DNA of 64,000 nt from Pseudomonas khorasanensis (lineage in GTDB: Bacteria > Pseudomonadota > Gammaproteobacteria > Pseudomonadales > Pseudomonadaceae): contig NZ_JABWQP020000001.1 of assembly GCF_014268505.2 (NCBI RefSeq), positions 868,001 to 932,000 on the forward strand. Reading direction: 5' to 3'. Shown in pieces: positions 33,335 through 41,881 of the stretch. Position 1 is the first letter of the stretch, and every line of letters starts with the position of its first letter. The translations under genes and the position numbers were made by a program. The notes under the pieces were generated by a model. The model had not been told where the DNA came from. It was given only the letters and a program-made list of their open reading frames with translations, and did not search any database.

Positions 33335-34933
33335 GTGGAAAAGATTTTCACGTCACGGCTGGCGCTGTGTGGCTGGCTGCTGGTGACGGCGGGCGCGCAG
33401 CCGGCGTTGGCCGAGGAGGCTGCGCCAGGCGCAGCGCCGCAGCGATTGGTCGACGTCAACGAATACTTCGTGCGCGGCAACACGGTGCTCGATGCGCGAG
33501 CGATCGAAGAAGCGGTGTACCCGTTCCTCGGCCCGCAAAAAGCCCTGAGCGATATCGAAGGCGCGCGTGAAGCGTTGCAGAAGGCTTATCAGGAACGCGG
33601 CTACCAGTCAGTGTTCGTCGAATTGCCCGAGCAGGCCGTGGCCGACGGCATCGTCTACCTGCAAGTCAGCGAAACCAAGGTCGGCCGGGTGCGCGTGGTC
33701 GGTGCCAAACACTATTCGCCGCTGGACATCCGCGACAACGTGCCGGCGCTGAAGGAGGGCGAGGTGCCCGACTTCGCCAAGGTTCAGGGCGAACTGGCAC
33801 AACTCAATAAAACCCCCGGGCGCCAGGTCATGCCTCTGGTGCGCGAGGGGCAACGCCCCGGCACCATGGACGTTGATTTGCAGGTCGAGGATCAGAACCC
33901 GTGGACTGCCAGCGTCGGCCTCAACAACGATTACAGCGCCGACACCGAAAAGCTGCGCACCGTGACGAGCCTCGGTTACAACAACCTCTGGCAACTGGGG
34001 CACAGCGTCAACCTGACGTTCTTCACCGCACCGCAGGAAACCGACAACGCCAAGGTCTGGTCGGGGTCCTACACCGCGCCATTGACCGAGCGCTGGAGCG
34101 TGCAGTTCTCCGGTTACCAGTCCGACAGCAACGTCGCCACCATTGGCGGCAGCAACGTCCTCGGCAAGGGTCATTCATACGGGGTGGCAGCGATCTACAC
34201 GCTGCCGTCCAGCGGCAATTGGTCTAACTCGTTTTCCGCAGGCATCGACTTCAAGGATTTCGACGAGCGCCTGAGCCTGTCCGGCGAAAGCGACAAGGTT
34301 CCGCTGCAATACGCGCCGTTCACCTTCGCCTACAACGGCTATCGCTACACCGACAAGAGCCAGCTCGGCCTCGGCCTGAGTCTGGTCGCGGCCACGCGCA
34401 GCGTCTTCGGCTACGGCAGCGACGACGAAGATTTCGATTACAAACGCTACCGCGCCAAGCCGAGTTTCGCCGTGCTCAAGGGCGACAGCAATTTCACCTG
34501 GACTTTCGCCAACGACTGGCAGAGCGCGAGCAAAGCGGCGTTCCAACTGGCGTCGGGGCCGCTGGTTTCCAACGAGCAGTTTTCCGCTGGTGGCGCCACT
34601 TCGGTACGCGGCTATCTGGCGGCCGAACGCACCGCCGATGACGGCTACCTGCTGAGCCAGGAATTGCGCACGCCGTCGCTGGCCAAGTTTGCCGGCAGCT
34701 GGATGCAGGACTGGCGTTTCTACGCCTTCGCCGAAGGCGCGCAGTTGTACCTGCGCGACGAACTTCCGGACCAGGACGCCAATTACGCCCTGGCCAGCGT
34801 CGGCCTCGGCACCCGCGCCAGCCTGAGCAAATGGCTGTCCGGCAGCCTCGACTGGGGCTACCCGCTACTCGAAGGGCCGAACACCTCGAAGCAGGAATCG
34901 CGCCTGCACTTCAACCTACAAGCCACTTTTTAA
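33335..34933 (+). CDS. TpsB/FhaC-type outer-membrane transporter (PdtB-like)
   Basis: 532 residues from GTG 33335 after a GGGGG. Signal peptide to about residue 26 (ends QPALA), two POTRA domains (about 38-110 and 115-190), then a 16-strand barrel. The loop-6 hallmark VRGY is at 424-427. TpsB proteins secrete a partner TpsA adhesin or enzyme through the outer membrane. No TpsA gene is next to it, whereas the Ton-type motor genes follow within 12 bp. In P. aeruginosa pdtB (PA0692) has the same neighbours, with pdtA on its other side. The partner must be elsewhere or lost. Confidence 0.85.
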   Translation: MEKIFTSRLALCGWLLVTAGAQPALAEEAAPGAAPQRLVDVNEYFVRGNTVLDARAIEEAVYPFLGPQKALSDIEGAREALQKAYQERGYQSVFVELPEQAVADGIVYLQVSETKVGRVRVVGAKHYSPLDIRDNVPALKEGEVPDFAKVQGELAQLNKTPGRQVMPLVREGQRPGTMDVDLQVEDQNPWTASVGLNNDYSADTEKLRTVTSLGYNNLWQLGHSVNLTFFTAPQETDNAKVWSGSYTAPLTERWSVQFSGYQSDSNVATIGGSNVLGKGHSYGVAAIYTLPSSGNWSNSFSAGIDFKDFDERLSLSGESDKVPLQYAPFTFAYNGYRYTDKSQLGLGLSLVAATRSVFGYGSDDEDFDYKRYRAKPSFAVLKGDSNFTWTFANDWQSASKAAFQLASGPLVSNEQFSAGGATSVRGYLAAERTADDGYLLSQELRTPSLAKFAGSWMQDWRFYAFAEGAQLYLRDELPDQDANYALASVGLGTRASLSKWLSGSLDWGYPLLEGPNTSKQESRLHFNLQATF

Positions 34934-34945
34934 CGGAGCACGTCC

Positions 34946-36742
34946 ATGCAACGCTTTTTCCTTTCGTTGTTGATCTGCCTGGGCTTCGTGCTCCCGGCCA
35001 CGGCTCAGGCCTGGTGGCAGGACGACTGGCATTACCGCAAACAGATCGCCGTCGACACCACGCCACAAGGCGCCGCGATCAACCAGGCCCTGGGCCGCAC
35101 CGCGCTGCTGGTGCGCCTGCACACCGGCAACTTCACCTTCGACGGTGTCAAAGAAGACGGCTCCGATCTGCGTTTTGTCGCCGCTGATGACAAAACCGTG
35201 CTCAACCACCAGATCGAAAGCTTCGATGCGCTGATGGGCATGGCGCTGGTCTGGGTCGATGTGCCGAATGTCGAGGGCGGTCAGCGCCAGGACATCTGGA
35301 TGTACTACGGCAACGAAAAAGCCCCGGCCACCGGCAACGGGCAACTGACGTTCGATCCGAACTACACCGCGCTTTATCACTTCGAGGGCGCCACCGGCAC
35401 CCCGGCCAGAGACACTACCGCCTATGGCAACACCGCTCAGAGCGCGACCGGCGCGGCGATTGACGGCGTAGTAGGGCGCGCCTTGCAGTTCAGCGGTCAG
35501 CCGTTGTTGCTGCCAGCCAGTCCGTCGCTTCAGCACAACGCGGGCAGCGCGTTCACTTTCAGCGCCTGGCTGCGTCTGGATCAGGCCAGCGGCGAGCAGG
35601 TGATTCTGGCCCGCCGCGAGGGCACGCAAAGTCTATTGATCGGCGTCAATCAGGGTGTGCCGTTTGTAGACATCGACGGCCAACGCGCGGTCGCCACGCA
35701 ACCGCTGAACCCGGGTCAATGGCAACACGTTGCACTGACGGCCGAAGGTTCCAAAGTCACCCTGTACATCAGCGGTCGCGAAAGCGCGTCGCTGGCGCAG
35801 TCCATGCCGGCGTTCAATTCGGTCACCGCCATCGGCGCCGATTCGCAGGAAGGCCAATATCAGCCGTTCGTGGGCGCCATCGATGAGCTGCGCCTGTCGA
35901 AAGTCTCGCGTCCTGCGCCGCTGTTGTTGGCCGACGCCAGTTCACAAGGCGCCGAATCGAAACTGGTCGCTTATGGCGTTGACGAGGAGCAGTCCGGGAT
36001 CGGTTTCGGCAGCCTCGGCTTCCTGCTTAATGCGGTGCCGGTGGACGCCTGGGTGATCATCGCCGTGCTGGTGCTGATGATGTTCCAGTCGTGGGTGATC
36101 ATGCTGCGCAAGAACCGTACCGTGGGCCGCGTCAGTAAGGCCAACGAAGCGTTTCGCGAGCAATTCGCCAACGTCGGTACGCGTCTGGAGATGTTCGCCG
36201 ACGACGCGCAACTCGCCCAGCGACTGCAGCATTCGTCCCTGTGGCGCCTGTATCTGGTGGCGGTCAAAGAGATCCGCACCCGCCGCGAGCAGGGCGCCGA
36301 TACGTCGTCGGTTTCCGCCGCAACCATCGAAGCTATCCGCTGTTCCATGGACGGCGTGCGCACCCGCGAAAACCAGGCGCTCAGCTCGCAACTCTCGACT
36401 CTTTCCAACGCCATCGCCGGTGGCCCATACATCGGCCTGCTCGGCACGGTGCTGGGGATCATGGTGGTGTTCCTCGGCACGGCAATGGCCGGCGACGTCA
36501 ACATCAATGCGATCGCCCCGGGCATGGCGGCTGCCTTGCTGGCCACTGCCATGGGTCTGTTCGTCGCGATCCCGGCGCTGTTTGGCTACAACCGCCTGAT
36601 TACCCGCAACAAGGAAGTCAGCGCCGACATGCGCGTGTTCGTCGACGAGTTCATCACCCGTCTGGCGGAGATGCACGGCGAGAGTCAGTTCAGTGAAGCG
36701 GCGCACCAGCGCGGTCATCACAACCACACCGTACCGGCCTGA
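34946..36742 (+). CDS. DUF2341-LamG-ExbB/TolQ fusion protein
   Basis: 598 residues in one chain. Signal peptide (1-21); DUF2341 opening with WWQDDWHYRKQIAVD (about 22-115); a LamG/concanavalin-type sandwich (about 150-330, with FTFSAWLRL and FVGAIDELRLS); a membrane anchor near 366-390; then an ExbB/TolQ/MotA proton-channel part with AGGPYIGLLGTVLGIMVVF near 490-510 and APGMAAALLATAMGLFVAIP near 527-546. It links a sugar- or protein-binding periplasmic head to a proton channel. Followed by ExbD and TonB-like genes. From memory, the P. aeruginosa counterpart is named exbB2. Confidence 0.87.
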   Translation: MQRFFLSLLICLGFVLPATAQAWWQDDWHYRKQIAVDTTPQGAAINQALGRTALLVRLHTGNFTFDGVKEDGSDLRFVAADDKTVLNHQIESFDALMGMALVWVDVPNVEGGQRQDIWMYYGNEKAPATGNGQLTFDPNYTALYHFEGATGTPARDTTAYGNTAQSATGAAIDGVVGRALQFSGQPLLLPASPSLQHNAGSAFTFSAWLRLDQASGEQVILARREGTQSLLIGVNQGVPFVDIDGQRAVATQPLNPGQWQHVALTAEGSKVTLYISGRESASLAQSMPAFNSVTAIGADSQEGQYQPFVGAIDELRLSKVSRPAPLLLADASSQGAESKLVAYGVDEEQSGIGFGSLGFLLNAVPVDAWVIIAVLVLMMFQSWVIMLRKNRTVGRVSKANEAFREQFANVGTRLEMFADDAQLAQRLQHSSLWRLYLVAVKEIRTRREQGADTSSVSAATIEAIRCSMDGVRTRENQALSSQLSTLSNAIAGGPYIGLLGTVLGIMVVFLGTAMAGDVNINAIAPGMAAALLATAMGLFVAIPALFGYNRLITRNKEVSADMRVFVDEFITRLAEMHGESQFSEAAHQRGHHNHTVPA

Positions 36743-36753
36743 GGAGCACTGAC

Positions 36754-37179
36754 ATGGCGTCTGTAAATGCCTCCCACGACGATGACGAAGATGCAGCGGT
36801 GGACAGCATCAACATTACCCCGCTGGTGGATGTGCTGATGGTGGTGCTGGTGATGTTCATCCTCACCGCCACCGCGCAGGTCTCCGGCATCCAGATCAAC
36901 CTGCCCAAGGCGAGTGCGTCGGTGTCGCTGTCGGAAGCGAAAACCAAGGCGATCTCGGTCAACGACGGCGGCCAGGTGTTTCTCGATGCCTACCCGGTGA
37001 CGCTTGCCGAGCTGGAAGAGCGCCTGCGCATCGAGAAGGCGCAGAGCCCGGATTTCCCGGTGATCGTGCGTGGCGATGCAACCGTGCAGTACCAGAAAGT
37101 CATCGAAGTGCTGGATCTGTTGCGCCGGCTCGAACTGTCCCAGGTCGGTCTGGTGACCGGCAAACCGAGTCAGGGCTGA
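36754..37179 (+). CDS. ExbD/TolR-family motor protein
   Basis: 141 residues. A short cytoplasmic start, one membrane helix with the key Asp in INITPLVDVLMVVLVMFIL (residues about 21-39), and a periplasmic ExbD domain with FPVIVRGDATVQYQKVIEVL. The TPLVDV Asp is the proton-pathway residue of the family. Gene order ExbB-ExbD-TonB and 11-bp and 3-bp spacings indicate one operon. From memory, syntenic with exbD2 of P. aeruginosa. Confidence 0.92.
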   Translation: MASVNASHDDDEDAAVDSINITPLVDVLMVVLVMFILTATAQVSGIQINLPKASASVSLSEAKTKAISVNDGGQVFLDAYPVTLAELEERLRIEKAQSPDFPVIVRGDATVQYQKVIEVLDLLRRLELSQVGLVTGKPSQG

Positions 37180-37182
37180 GTC

Positions 37183-37887
37183 ATGACCGCACAACTCCCG
37201 ATCGAGCCGCCGCCAGTGAAAAAGTCGCCGCTGCGCTTTGCCAAGTGGGGCGCCGGTTTGCTGATCGGCGCGTTCGCCGCGTGGTTCCTGTGGCAGTGGG
37301 CCAACGACATGAGCGGCGTGCGCCGCGAAGCGCCGAAGGTGCCGACGATCATTCCGTTGCCGCCACCACCACCTCCGCCGCCGGAAAAGCCCCCGGAGCC
37401 GGAAACCCCGGTGGAAGAAAAAGTCGTCGAGCCCGAGCCAACGCCTGAACCGGAAGAGGTCAAGCCTGAAGAAGAGGCGCCGCCATCGCCGGCGGATGAC
37501 CTGGCCAACCCGATGCAAATGGACGGCGATGCGCAGTCCGGCAATGACGCCTTCAACATCGGCGCGGGCAAGGGCGGCGGCATGGCCGGTGCCGGTGGCG
37601 GGCGTTTGGGTAACGGCACGTACAGCCAGTTTCTGGCGTTCACCTTTCAGAAGCTGCTGCGCGAGAACCCCGACCTGCGCAACCTCGCGTTCACGTTGCA
37701 GGCCGATGTGTGGCTGAGCAGCGTTGGCGAAATCACACGGGTCGAGCTGATCAAGTCCAGCGGCAACCCGCAAGTCGACACCCAGGTGCTGGCGGCGCTG
37801 CGCAGTGCGCCGGCCCTGAGCGAACGGCCACCGGCCTCCATCACTTTGCCCGTGCGCTTGTCCCTGCAAGGGCGGCGTCCGGGTTAA
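37183..37887 (+). CDS. TonB-like energy transducer
   Basis: 234 residues. N-terminal cytoplasmic tail and a membrane helix (about 22-38, AGLLIGAFAAWFLWQWAND). A Pro/Glu-rich rod of EP and KP repeats (about 55-105) long enough to cross the periplasm, a Gly-rich linker, and a C-terminal TonB fold (ADVWLSSVGEITRVELIKSS...PVRLSLQGRRP). It begins 3 bp after exbD and completes a dedicated Ton-type motor. Which outer-membrane partner it energises is unknown; the porin-like protein next door or the TpsB transporter are the obvious candidates. Confidence 0.88.
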   Translation: MTAQLPIEPPPVKKSPLRFAKWGAGLLIGAFAAWFLWQWANDMSGVRREAPKVPTIIPLPPPPPPPPEKPPEPETPVEEKVVEPEPTPEPEEVKPEEEAPPSPADDLANPMQMDGDAQSGNDAFNIGAGKGGGMAGAGGGRLGNGTYSQFLAFTFQKLLRENPDLRNLAFTLQADVWLSSVGEITRVELIKSSGNPQVDTQVLAALRSAPALSERPPASITLPVRLSLQGRRPG

Positions 37888-37940
37888 CCCTCACTATTTA
37901 TTGCCAAGCCTTGAGCTTTGCCAAAAGGAGTTGTGTGCAG

Positions 37941-39638
37941 ATGATTTCCAACGTGAATCGATTGTCTCTGGCGGTCGGCATGGTCATTGCGACCCTCGTC
38001 GGTCAGGCCGCGGCAGCGCCTGCGCCCTCGGAAAACGCCACGATCAATCTGATCCGCTTGCTGGTCGAGCAGGGCATTTTGAAACAGGACAAGGCAGACG
38101 CGCTGATCGCTCAGGCGCAGAACGAAGCGGCCCAGGCCAAACAGGCTGCGGCCTCCACCGCCGTGGCGGCAGGTCCCGTTGCGGCGCCGGGGGATGTGCG
38201 CGTGCAGTACGTGCCGGCAGCGGTGCGTGATCAGATCCGTGATCAGGTCAAGGCTGAAGTCATGGCCACCGCCAAGCAGGAAAACTGGGCGGCGCCCAAC
38301 AGCTTCCCGGAATGGGCCGCGCGCATCAGCTTCGATGGCGACATTCGTCTGCGTAGCGAATCGCGTTACTACTCGGGCAACAACAGCAACGAAATCGTCG
38401 ACTTCGCCAAGCTCAACAACAATGGCCCGTACGACGTGAACCCCAACAGCAGCACCAGTCTGCCGCCGCTGCTCAACACCCGCGAAGACCGCGAGAACCT
38501 GTTTCGTCTGCGCGCGCGCCTGGGCATGAAAGCCGAGATTTCGCCTGAGTGGACCGCCGGTATTCGCATCGGCACCGGCTCGGACAACAACCCGGTTTCG
38601 ACCACGCAGAGCCTTGGCGGCGGTTTCGCCAAAAAAGATATCTGGCTCGATCAGGGCTACCTCACCTGGAAACCCATGGATGAGCTGACGCTGACCGGCG
38701 GCCGTTTTGCCAACCCGTTCATGTCCACCGACATGCTCTATTCCAACGACCTCAACTTCGACGGTGTGGCAGCGATTTTCGACCACAAGCTCAACCGCGA
38801 CTGGGGCGTGTTCGGCACCCTCGGTGCGTTCCCAGTGGATTACACCAGCGACACCGCCAGCAGCAACGGCTTCGACAAGGAGGAGAGCGATAACAAGTGG
38901 CTGTACGGCGCGCAACTGGGCGCGAAATGGGCGATCAACAGCAACAACCGCCTGAAGGGCGCGTTGGCTTACTACCGCTTCGACGACATTCAAGGCCAGC
39001 GATCCAGCCCATGCGAACCCTGGGCGGGTGCGCCGGGCTGCGACAGCGATGGCAGTCGCGCGGCGTTCATGCAGAAGGGCAACAGCGTCTTCCTGCTGCG
39101 CGACATCACCGCCAACCCGCTCAATCCTACCGCCACGCCGCAGCCGCAATTCGTCGGTCTGGCGTCCGAGTTCAATCTGCTTGATCTCAACATGGTCTGG
39201 GATGCCGACCTGCCGGAAGATTTCAAACTGCGCAGCCAGGGTAACTACATCCACAACCTCAGCTACGACGAAGGCGAGATGCGCAAGCGTTCCGCCGGGC
39301 AAATCGTCAACAACCTCGACAGCAATGGCGATATCGAAAGCGGCGCCAACGCGTGGATGGTGCAGTTCACCCTCGGCAACGCGCTCGACCTCAAACGCAA
39401 GGGCGACTGGAACCTGTTCGCCGGCTACAAATACATCCAGCCGGATGCCTTGCCGGATGGCTTCAACGACTCGACCTTCCACCTCGGCGGCACCAACGCC
39501 AAGGGCTATTTCATGGGCGGCAACTACGGGTTGGCGAAGAACGTCTACGCCACGGGTCGCTGGATGAGTACCGAAGCGGTCTACGGCGCGCCGTTCGATA
39601 TCGATGTCTTGCAGCTTGAGATCAACACGCGCTTCTAA
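37941..39638 (+). CDS. Putative outer-membrane porin (Porin_5-like)
   Basis: 565 residues from ATG 37941, with AAAGGAG 10 nt before. Signal peptide ends near QAAAA-PA, then a short helical region (about 35-65, VEQGILKQDKADALIAQAQN) that could form a periplasmic coiled coil, and a long amphipathic barrel ending in aromatic-rich LQLEINTRF with a terminal Phe, a BamA-recognised signal. No TonB plug domain is seen. It may be the outer-membrane conduit that the motor genes serve. Confidence 0.82.
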   Translation: MISNVNRLSLAVGMVIATLVGQAAAAPAPSENATINLIRLLVEQGILKQDKADALIAQAQNEAAQAKQAAASTAVAAGPVAAPGDVRVQYVPAAVRDQIRDQVKAEVMATAKQENWAAPNSFPEWAARISFDGDIRLRSESRYYSGNNSNEIVDFAKLNNNGPYDVNPNSSTSLPPLLNTREDRENLFRLRARLGMKAEISPEWTAGIRIGTGSDNNPVSTTQSLGGGFAKKDIWLDQGYLTWKPMDELTLTGGRFANPFMSTDMLYSNDLNFDGVAAIFDHKLNRDWGVFGTLGAFPVDYTSDTASSNGFDKEESDNKWLYGAQLGAKWAINSNNRLKGALAYYRFDDIQGQRSSPCEPWAGAPGCDSDGSRAAFMQKGNSVFLLRDITANPLNPTATPQPQFVGLASEFNLLDLNMVWDADLPEDFKLRSQGNYIHNLSYDEGEMRKRSAGQIVNNLDSNGDIESGANAWMVQFTLGNALDLKRKGDWNLFAGYKYIQPDALPDGFNDSTFHLGGTNAKGYFMGGNYGLAKNVYATGRWMSTEAVYGAPFDIDVLQLEINTRF

Positions 39639-39655
39639 AGCGCCGGGAGAGTGTC

Positions 39656-40285
39656 ATGAAAACTCGTTTTGTGTTGCTGGGGCTCGGCCTGCTGGTCGCA
39701 ACTTCGGTCAGCGCTGAAGGCATGGAGGAGCGTTTGCGCACGCAATTGCGCAGCACCACTCAGCAACTGCAGGCCCTGCAAAGTCAGCAGGCCCAGGCCA
39801 GCGCCGCGCAACTGGCGGCGCAGAATGAAGCGAAGGCCGCGCAGACGCAGATCAAGCAGTTGAGCGCAGAACTGGCCAAGGCCAAAGGCCTCGCCGAGCA
39901 ACTGAACGGGCAGCAGCAAGCGCTCCACAGTCAGGCTCAGGCGCAAGTCGCGGCCAGCACCGAACAGACCGGCAAGTTCAAGAAGGCCTATGAGGAGTTG
40001 CTGGTCATGGCCCGCGCCAAAGAGGCGGAGCGATCGAAACTGCAAGTCCAACTGGCTGAACGTGACACACAAGTGCAGCAATGTTCAGTCAAGAATCAGC
40101 AAATGTACGGCGTCGCCAAACAGATTCTCACCGCCTACGAAAACATCGATGTGGCCGAGGTCATGAAAATCCGCCAGCCCTTCGCGGGCAGCGCCCGGGT
40201 CAAGTTCGATGAACTGGCCCAGGGGTTTGGCGACGAGCTCTACAAGACTCAATTCGACGCGCCGCAAGCCGCGCTCTCACACTGA
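39656..40285 (+). CDS. Periplasmic coiled-coil protein
   Basis: 209 residues. Signal peptide (MKTRFVLLGLGLLVATSVSA), then a Gln/Ala-rich coiled coil from about 25 to 140, then a short conserved end (QILTAYENIDVAEVMKIRQP...ARVKFDELAQGFGDELY). No enzyme motif. It lies in the Ton/TpsB operon between the porin and YbjN-like genes, so a structural or bridging role in the envelope is likely. I know no function for the family. Confidence 0.75.
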   Translation: MKTRFVLLGLGLLVATSVSAEGMEERLRTQLRSTTQQLQALQSQQAQASAAQLAAQNEAKAAQTQIKQLSAELAKAKGLAEQLNGQQQALHSQAQAQVAASTEQTGKFKKAYEELLVMARAKEAERSKLQVQLAERDTQVQQCSVKNQQMYGVAKQILTAYENIDVAEVMKIRQPFAGSARVKFDELAQGFGDELYKTQFDAPQAALSH

Positions 40286-40302
40286 TAGACAAGGAAGACG
40301 TA

Positions 40303-40773
40303 ATGACTCAATTGATCAGCCATGTTTCCCCGCAATCGTTGACCGATGTGCTGCAAGCCGCCGGTTATCGCGTCAACCAGACCGAACAGAACGGCATCGT
40401 GCAATTGCTCAGCGCCAGCCAGGGCATCGGTTATGCCGTGCGTTTTGGCAATCCGGCGGCGGAGCAGGGCAGCTATGTCGATTTCACCTTCAGTTGCGCG
40501 CTGCGTGTGCAGGGTGAGCTGCCGCAGGGCGTGGCCGAGCAATGGAACGCCACTCGCCGTTTTGCACGGTTGTCGTTGCAGGGCGAGTTTCTGGTGATGG
40601 AAATGGACGTGGTGCTGGCGGCGGGCGTGAGCAACGATCACTTGCGCGGCAACCTCGAATTATGGGATCGCCTGTTGCAGGAATTCATCGTTTATCTGCG
40701 TGATTTCAGCCAGGCGCCGACCGCGCAGGCCGCGAAAGTCGTCACCACAGAACAACAGGAAGTCGCGCTGTGA
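40303..40773 (+). CDS. YbjN-domain protein
   Basis: 156 residues, soluble, no signal peptide. SPQSLTDVLQAAGYRVNQTE near the start and YVDFTFSCALRV in the middle match the YbjN fold (related to type III secretion chaperone-like folds). Role unknown; in E. coli ybjN affects motility and stress responses. It overlaps the next gene by 4 bp (GTGA), so it is translated with the PPIase. Cytoplasmic member of an otherwise envelope operon. Confidence 0.72.
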   Translation: MTQLISHVSPQSLTDVLQAAGYRVNQTEQNGIVQLLSASQGIGYAVRFGNPAAEQGSYVDFTFSCALRVQGELPQGVAEQWNATRRFARLSLQGEFLVMEMDVVLAAGVSNDHLRGNLELWDRLLQEFIVYLRDFSQAPTAQAAKVVTTEQQEVAL

Positions 40774-41717
40774 AAAAGCCTGCCATGGTAATCGGCGCCG
40801 GAGCGGTGGCGCTGTTGGTGGTGGCCGTGGCGCTGGTGCTGCGACCGGGCAGTGACCCGGTGGCCGCCCAGCAATCGACCCCGGTCACGGCGGTTGCGGC
40901 GGGGCCAGCAGTGGCGCGGCTGGGCAATCAACAGGTTTCGCCGGACGAGCTACAGGCGATGCTGGCGACAGTGCCTGCGCAGACTCGCGAACAACTGCGG
41001 GGCAATCGCGAAGCGCTGGAGCGCTGGATTCGAGCGCGTCTGGCCGAAAAAGCGGTGCTCGAACAGGCGGACGCGCAGGGTTGGGCGCAGCGCCCGGACG
41101 TCGCCCTGCAGACTCGCGCGGCGACCGAGCAGATCATCTTTCGCGATTATCTGCGTTCGGTCAGCCAGGTGCCGGCGGACTATCCAGCGGCCGCTGATTT
41201 GCAGAAGGCGTATGACGCAGGCAAGGCCAACTGGCAGACGCCGGCGCTGTACCGGGTCAGTCAGATTTTCCTTGGTTTCAGTGATGCTTCGAATGTGGAA
41301 ACGGTGCGCAAGCAAGCGCTCGATCTGAGCAAGAAAGCGCAATCGGCGCCGGGTGATTTTGCGGCACTGGCGAGCCAGTATTCCCAGGATCGAGTGACGG
41401 CAGAGCGGGGTGGCGATACCGGGCTGCAACCGTTGCAACAGCTGGTGCCCGAAGTGCGGGGCGCGGTGGCGCGACTCAAGGTCGGCACCGTGTCTGATCC
41501 GGTACAAAGCGCCGCCGGTTTCCACGTAATCAAACTCACCGAGCAACAACCGGCCCGCACCGCGACGCTGGAGGAACTACGCGATCAGTTGACCCAGGCC
41601 TTGCGTGCCCAGCGTCAGGAACAGATCGCCCAGGCCTACCTGGACGGCATGCTCAACACCGCCACCCTGAGCATCGACGGCGCCGAACTGAACAGAGTCG
41701 TTGAGGGAAAACACTGA
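40770..41717 (+). CDS. PpiC-type peptidyl-prolyl isomerase
   Basis: 315 residues from GTG 40770, overlapping the previous stop. N-terminal membrane anchor (about 5-25) exposes it to the periplasm. The SurA-like helical N-domain (about 45-125) precedes a rotamase domain with ALYRVSQIFLGFSD and SAPGDFAALASQYSQD...AAGFHVIKLTEQQ (about 150-260). Likely folds the outer-membrane or secreted proteins of this operon. From memory, the syntenic P. aeruginosa gene is PA0699, also annotated PpiC-type. The REPIN after it marks the operon end. Confidence 0.88.
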   Translation: MKKPAMVIGAGAVALLVVAVALVLRPGSDPVAAQQSTPVTAVAAGPAVARLGNQQVSPDELQAMLATVPAQTREQLRGNREALERWIRARLAEKAVLEQADAQGWAQRPDVALQTRAATEQIIFRDYLRSVSQVPADYPAAADLQKAYDAGKANWQTPALYRVSQIFLGFSDASNVETVRKQALDLSKKAQSAPGDFAALASQYSQDRVTAERGGDTGLQPLQQLVPEVRGAVARLKVGTVSDPVQSAAGFHVIKLTEQQPARTATLEELRDQLTQALRAQRQEQIAQAYLDGMLNTATLSIDGAELNRVVEGKH

Positions 41718-41740
41718 CCTCACCCACACCACCAGTCTCC

Positions 41741-41832
41741 CCTGTAGGAGCGAGCCTGCTCGCGAAGGCGTCGGCACATTCAACGTTGCGCTGAGTGACC
41801 CACCGCATCGCGAGCAGGCTCGCTCCCACAAG
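41741..41832. repeat. REPIN (paired REP, inverted)
   Basis: Two REP sequences face each other: GTAGGAGCGAGCCTGCTCGCGA (41744 on) and CGCGAGCAGGCTCGCTCCCA (41809 on). Standard P. fluorescens-type mobile palindrome lying between a stop and the next LysR gene. Confidence 0.85.
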
Positions 41833-41881
41833 AGATCCCGGTGTATTCAGAACAATCACATAGATCGACAGGGAGTCATCA

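Noticed and set aside
36754-37179. MotA/MotB-like defence system such as Zorya
   Set aside because: The motor genes are ExbB/ExbD/TonB-type with TpsB, porin and foldase neighbours, and no helicase or nuclease genes are nearby.
37884-39482. A 532-codon open frame opposite the porin gene
   Set aside because: Antisense shadow with low-complexity Val/Arg/Glu composition; the plus-strand porin has a signal peptide, ribosome site and terminal Phe.
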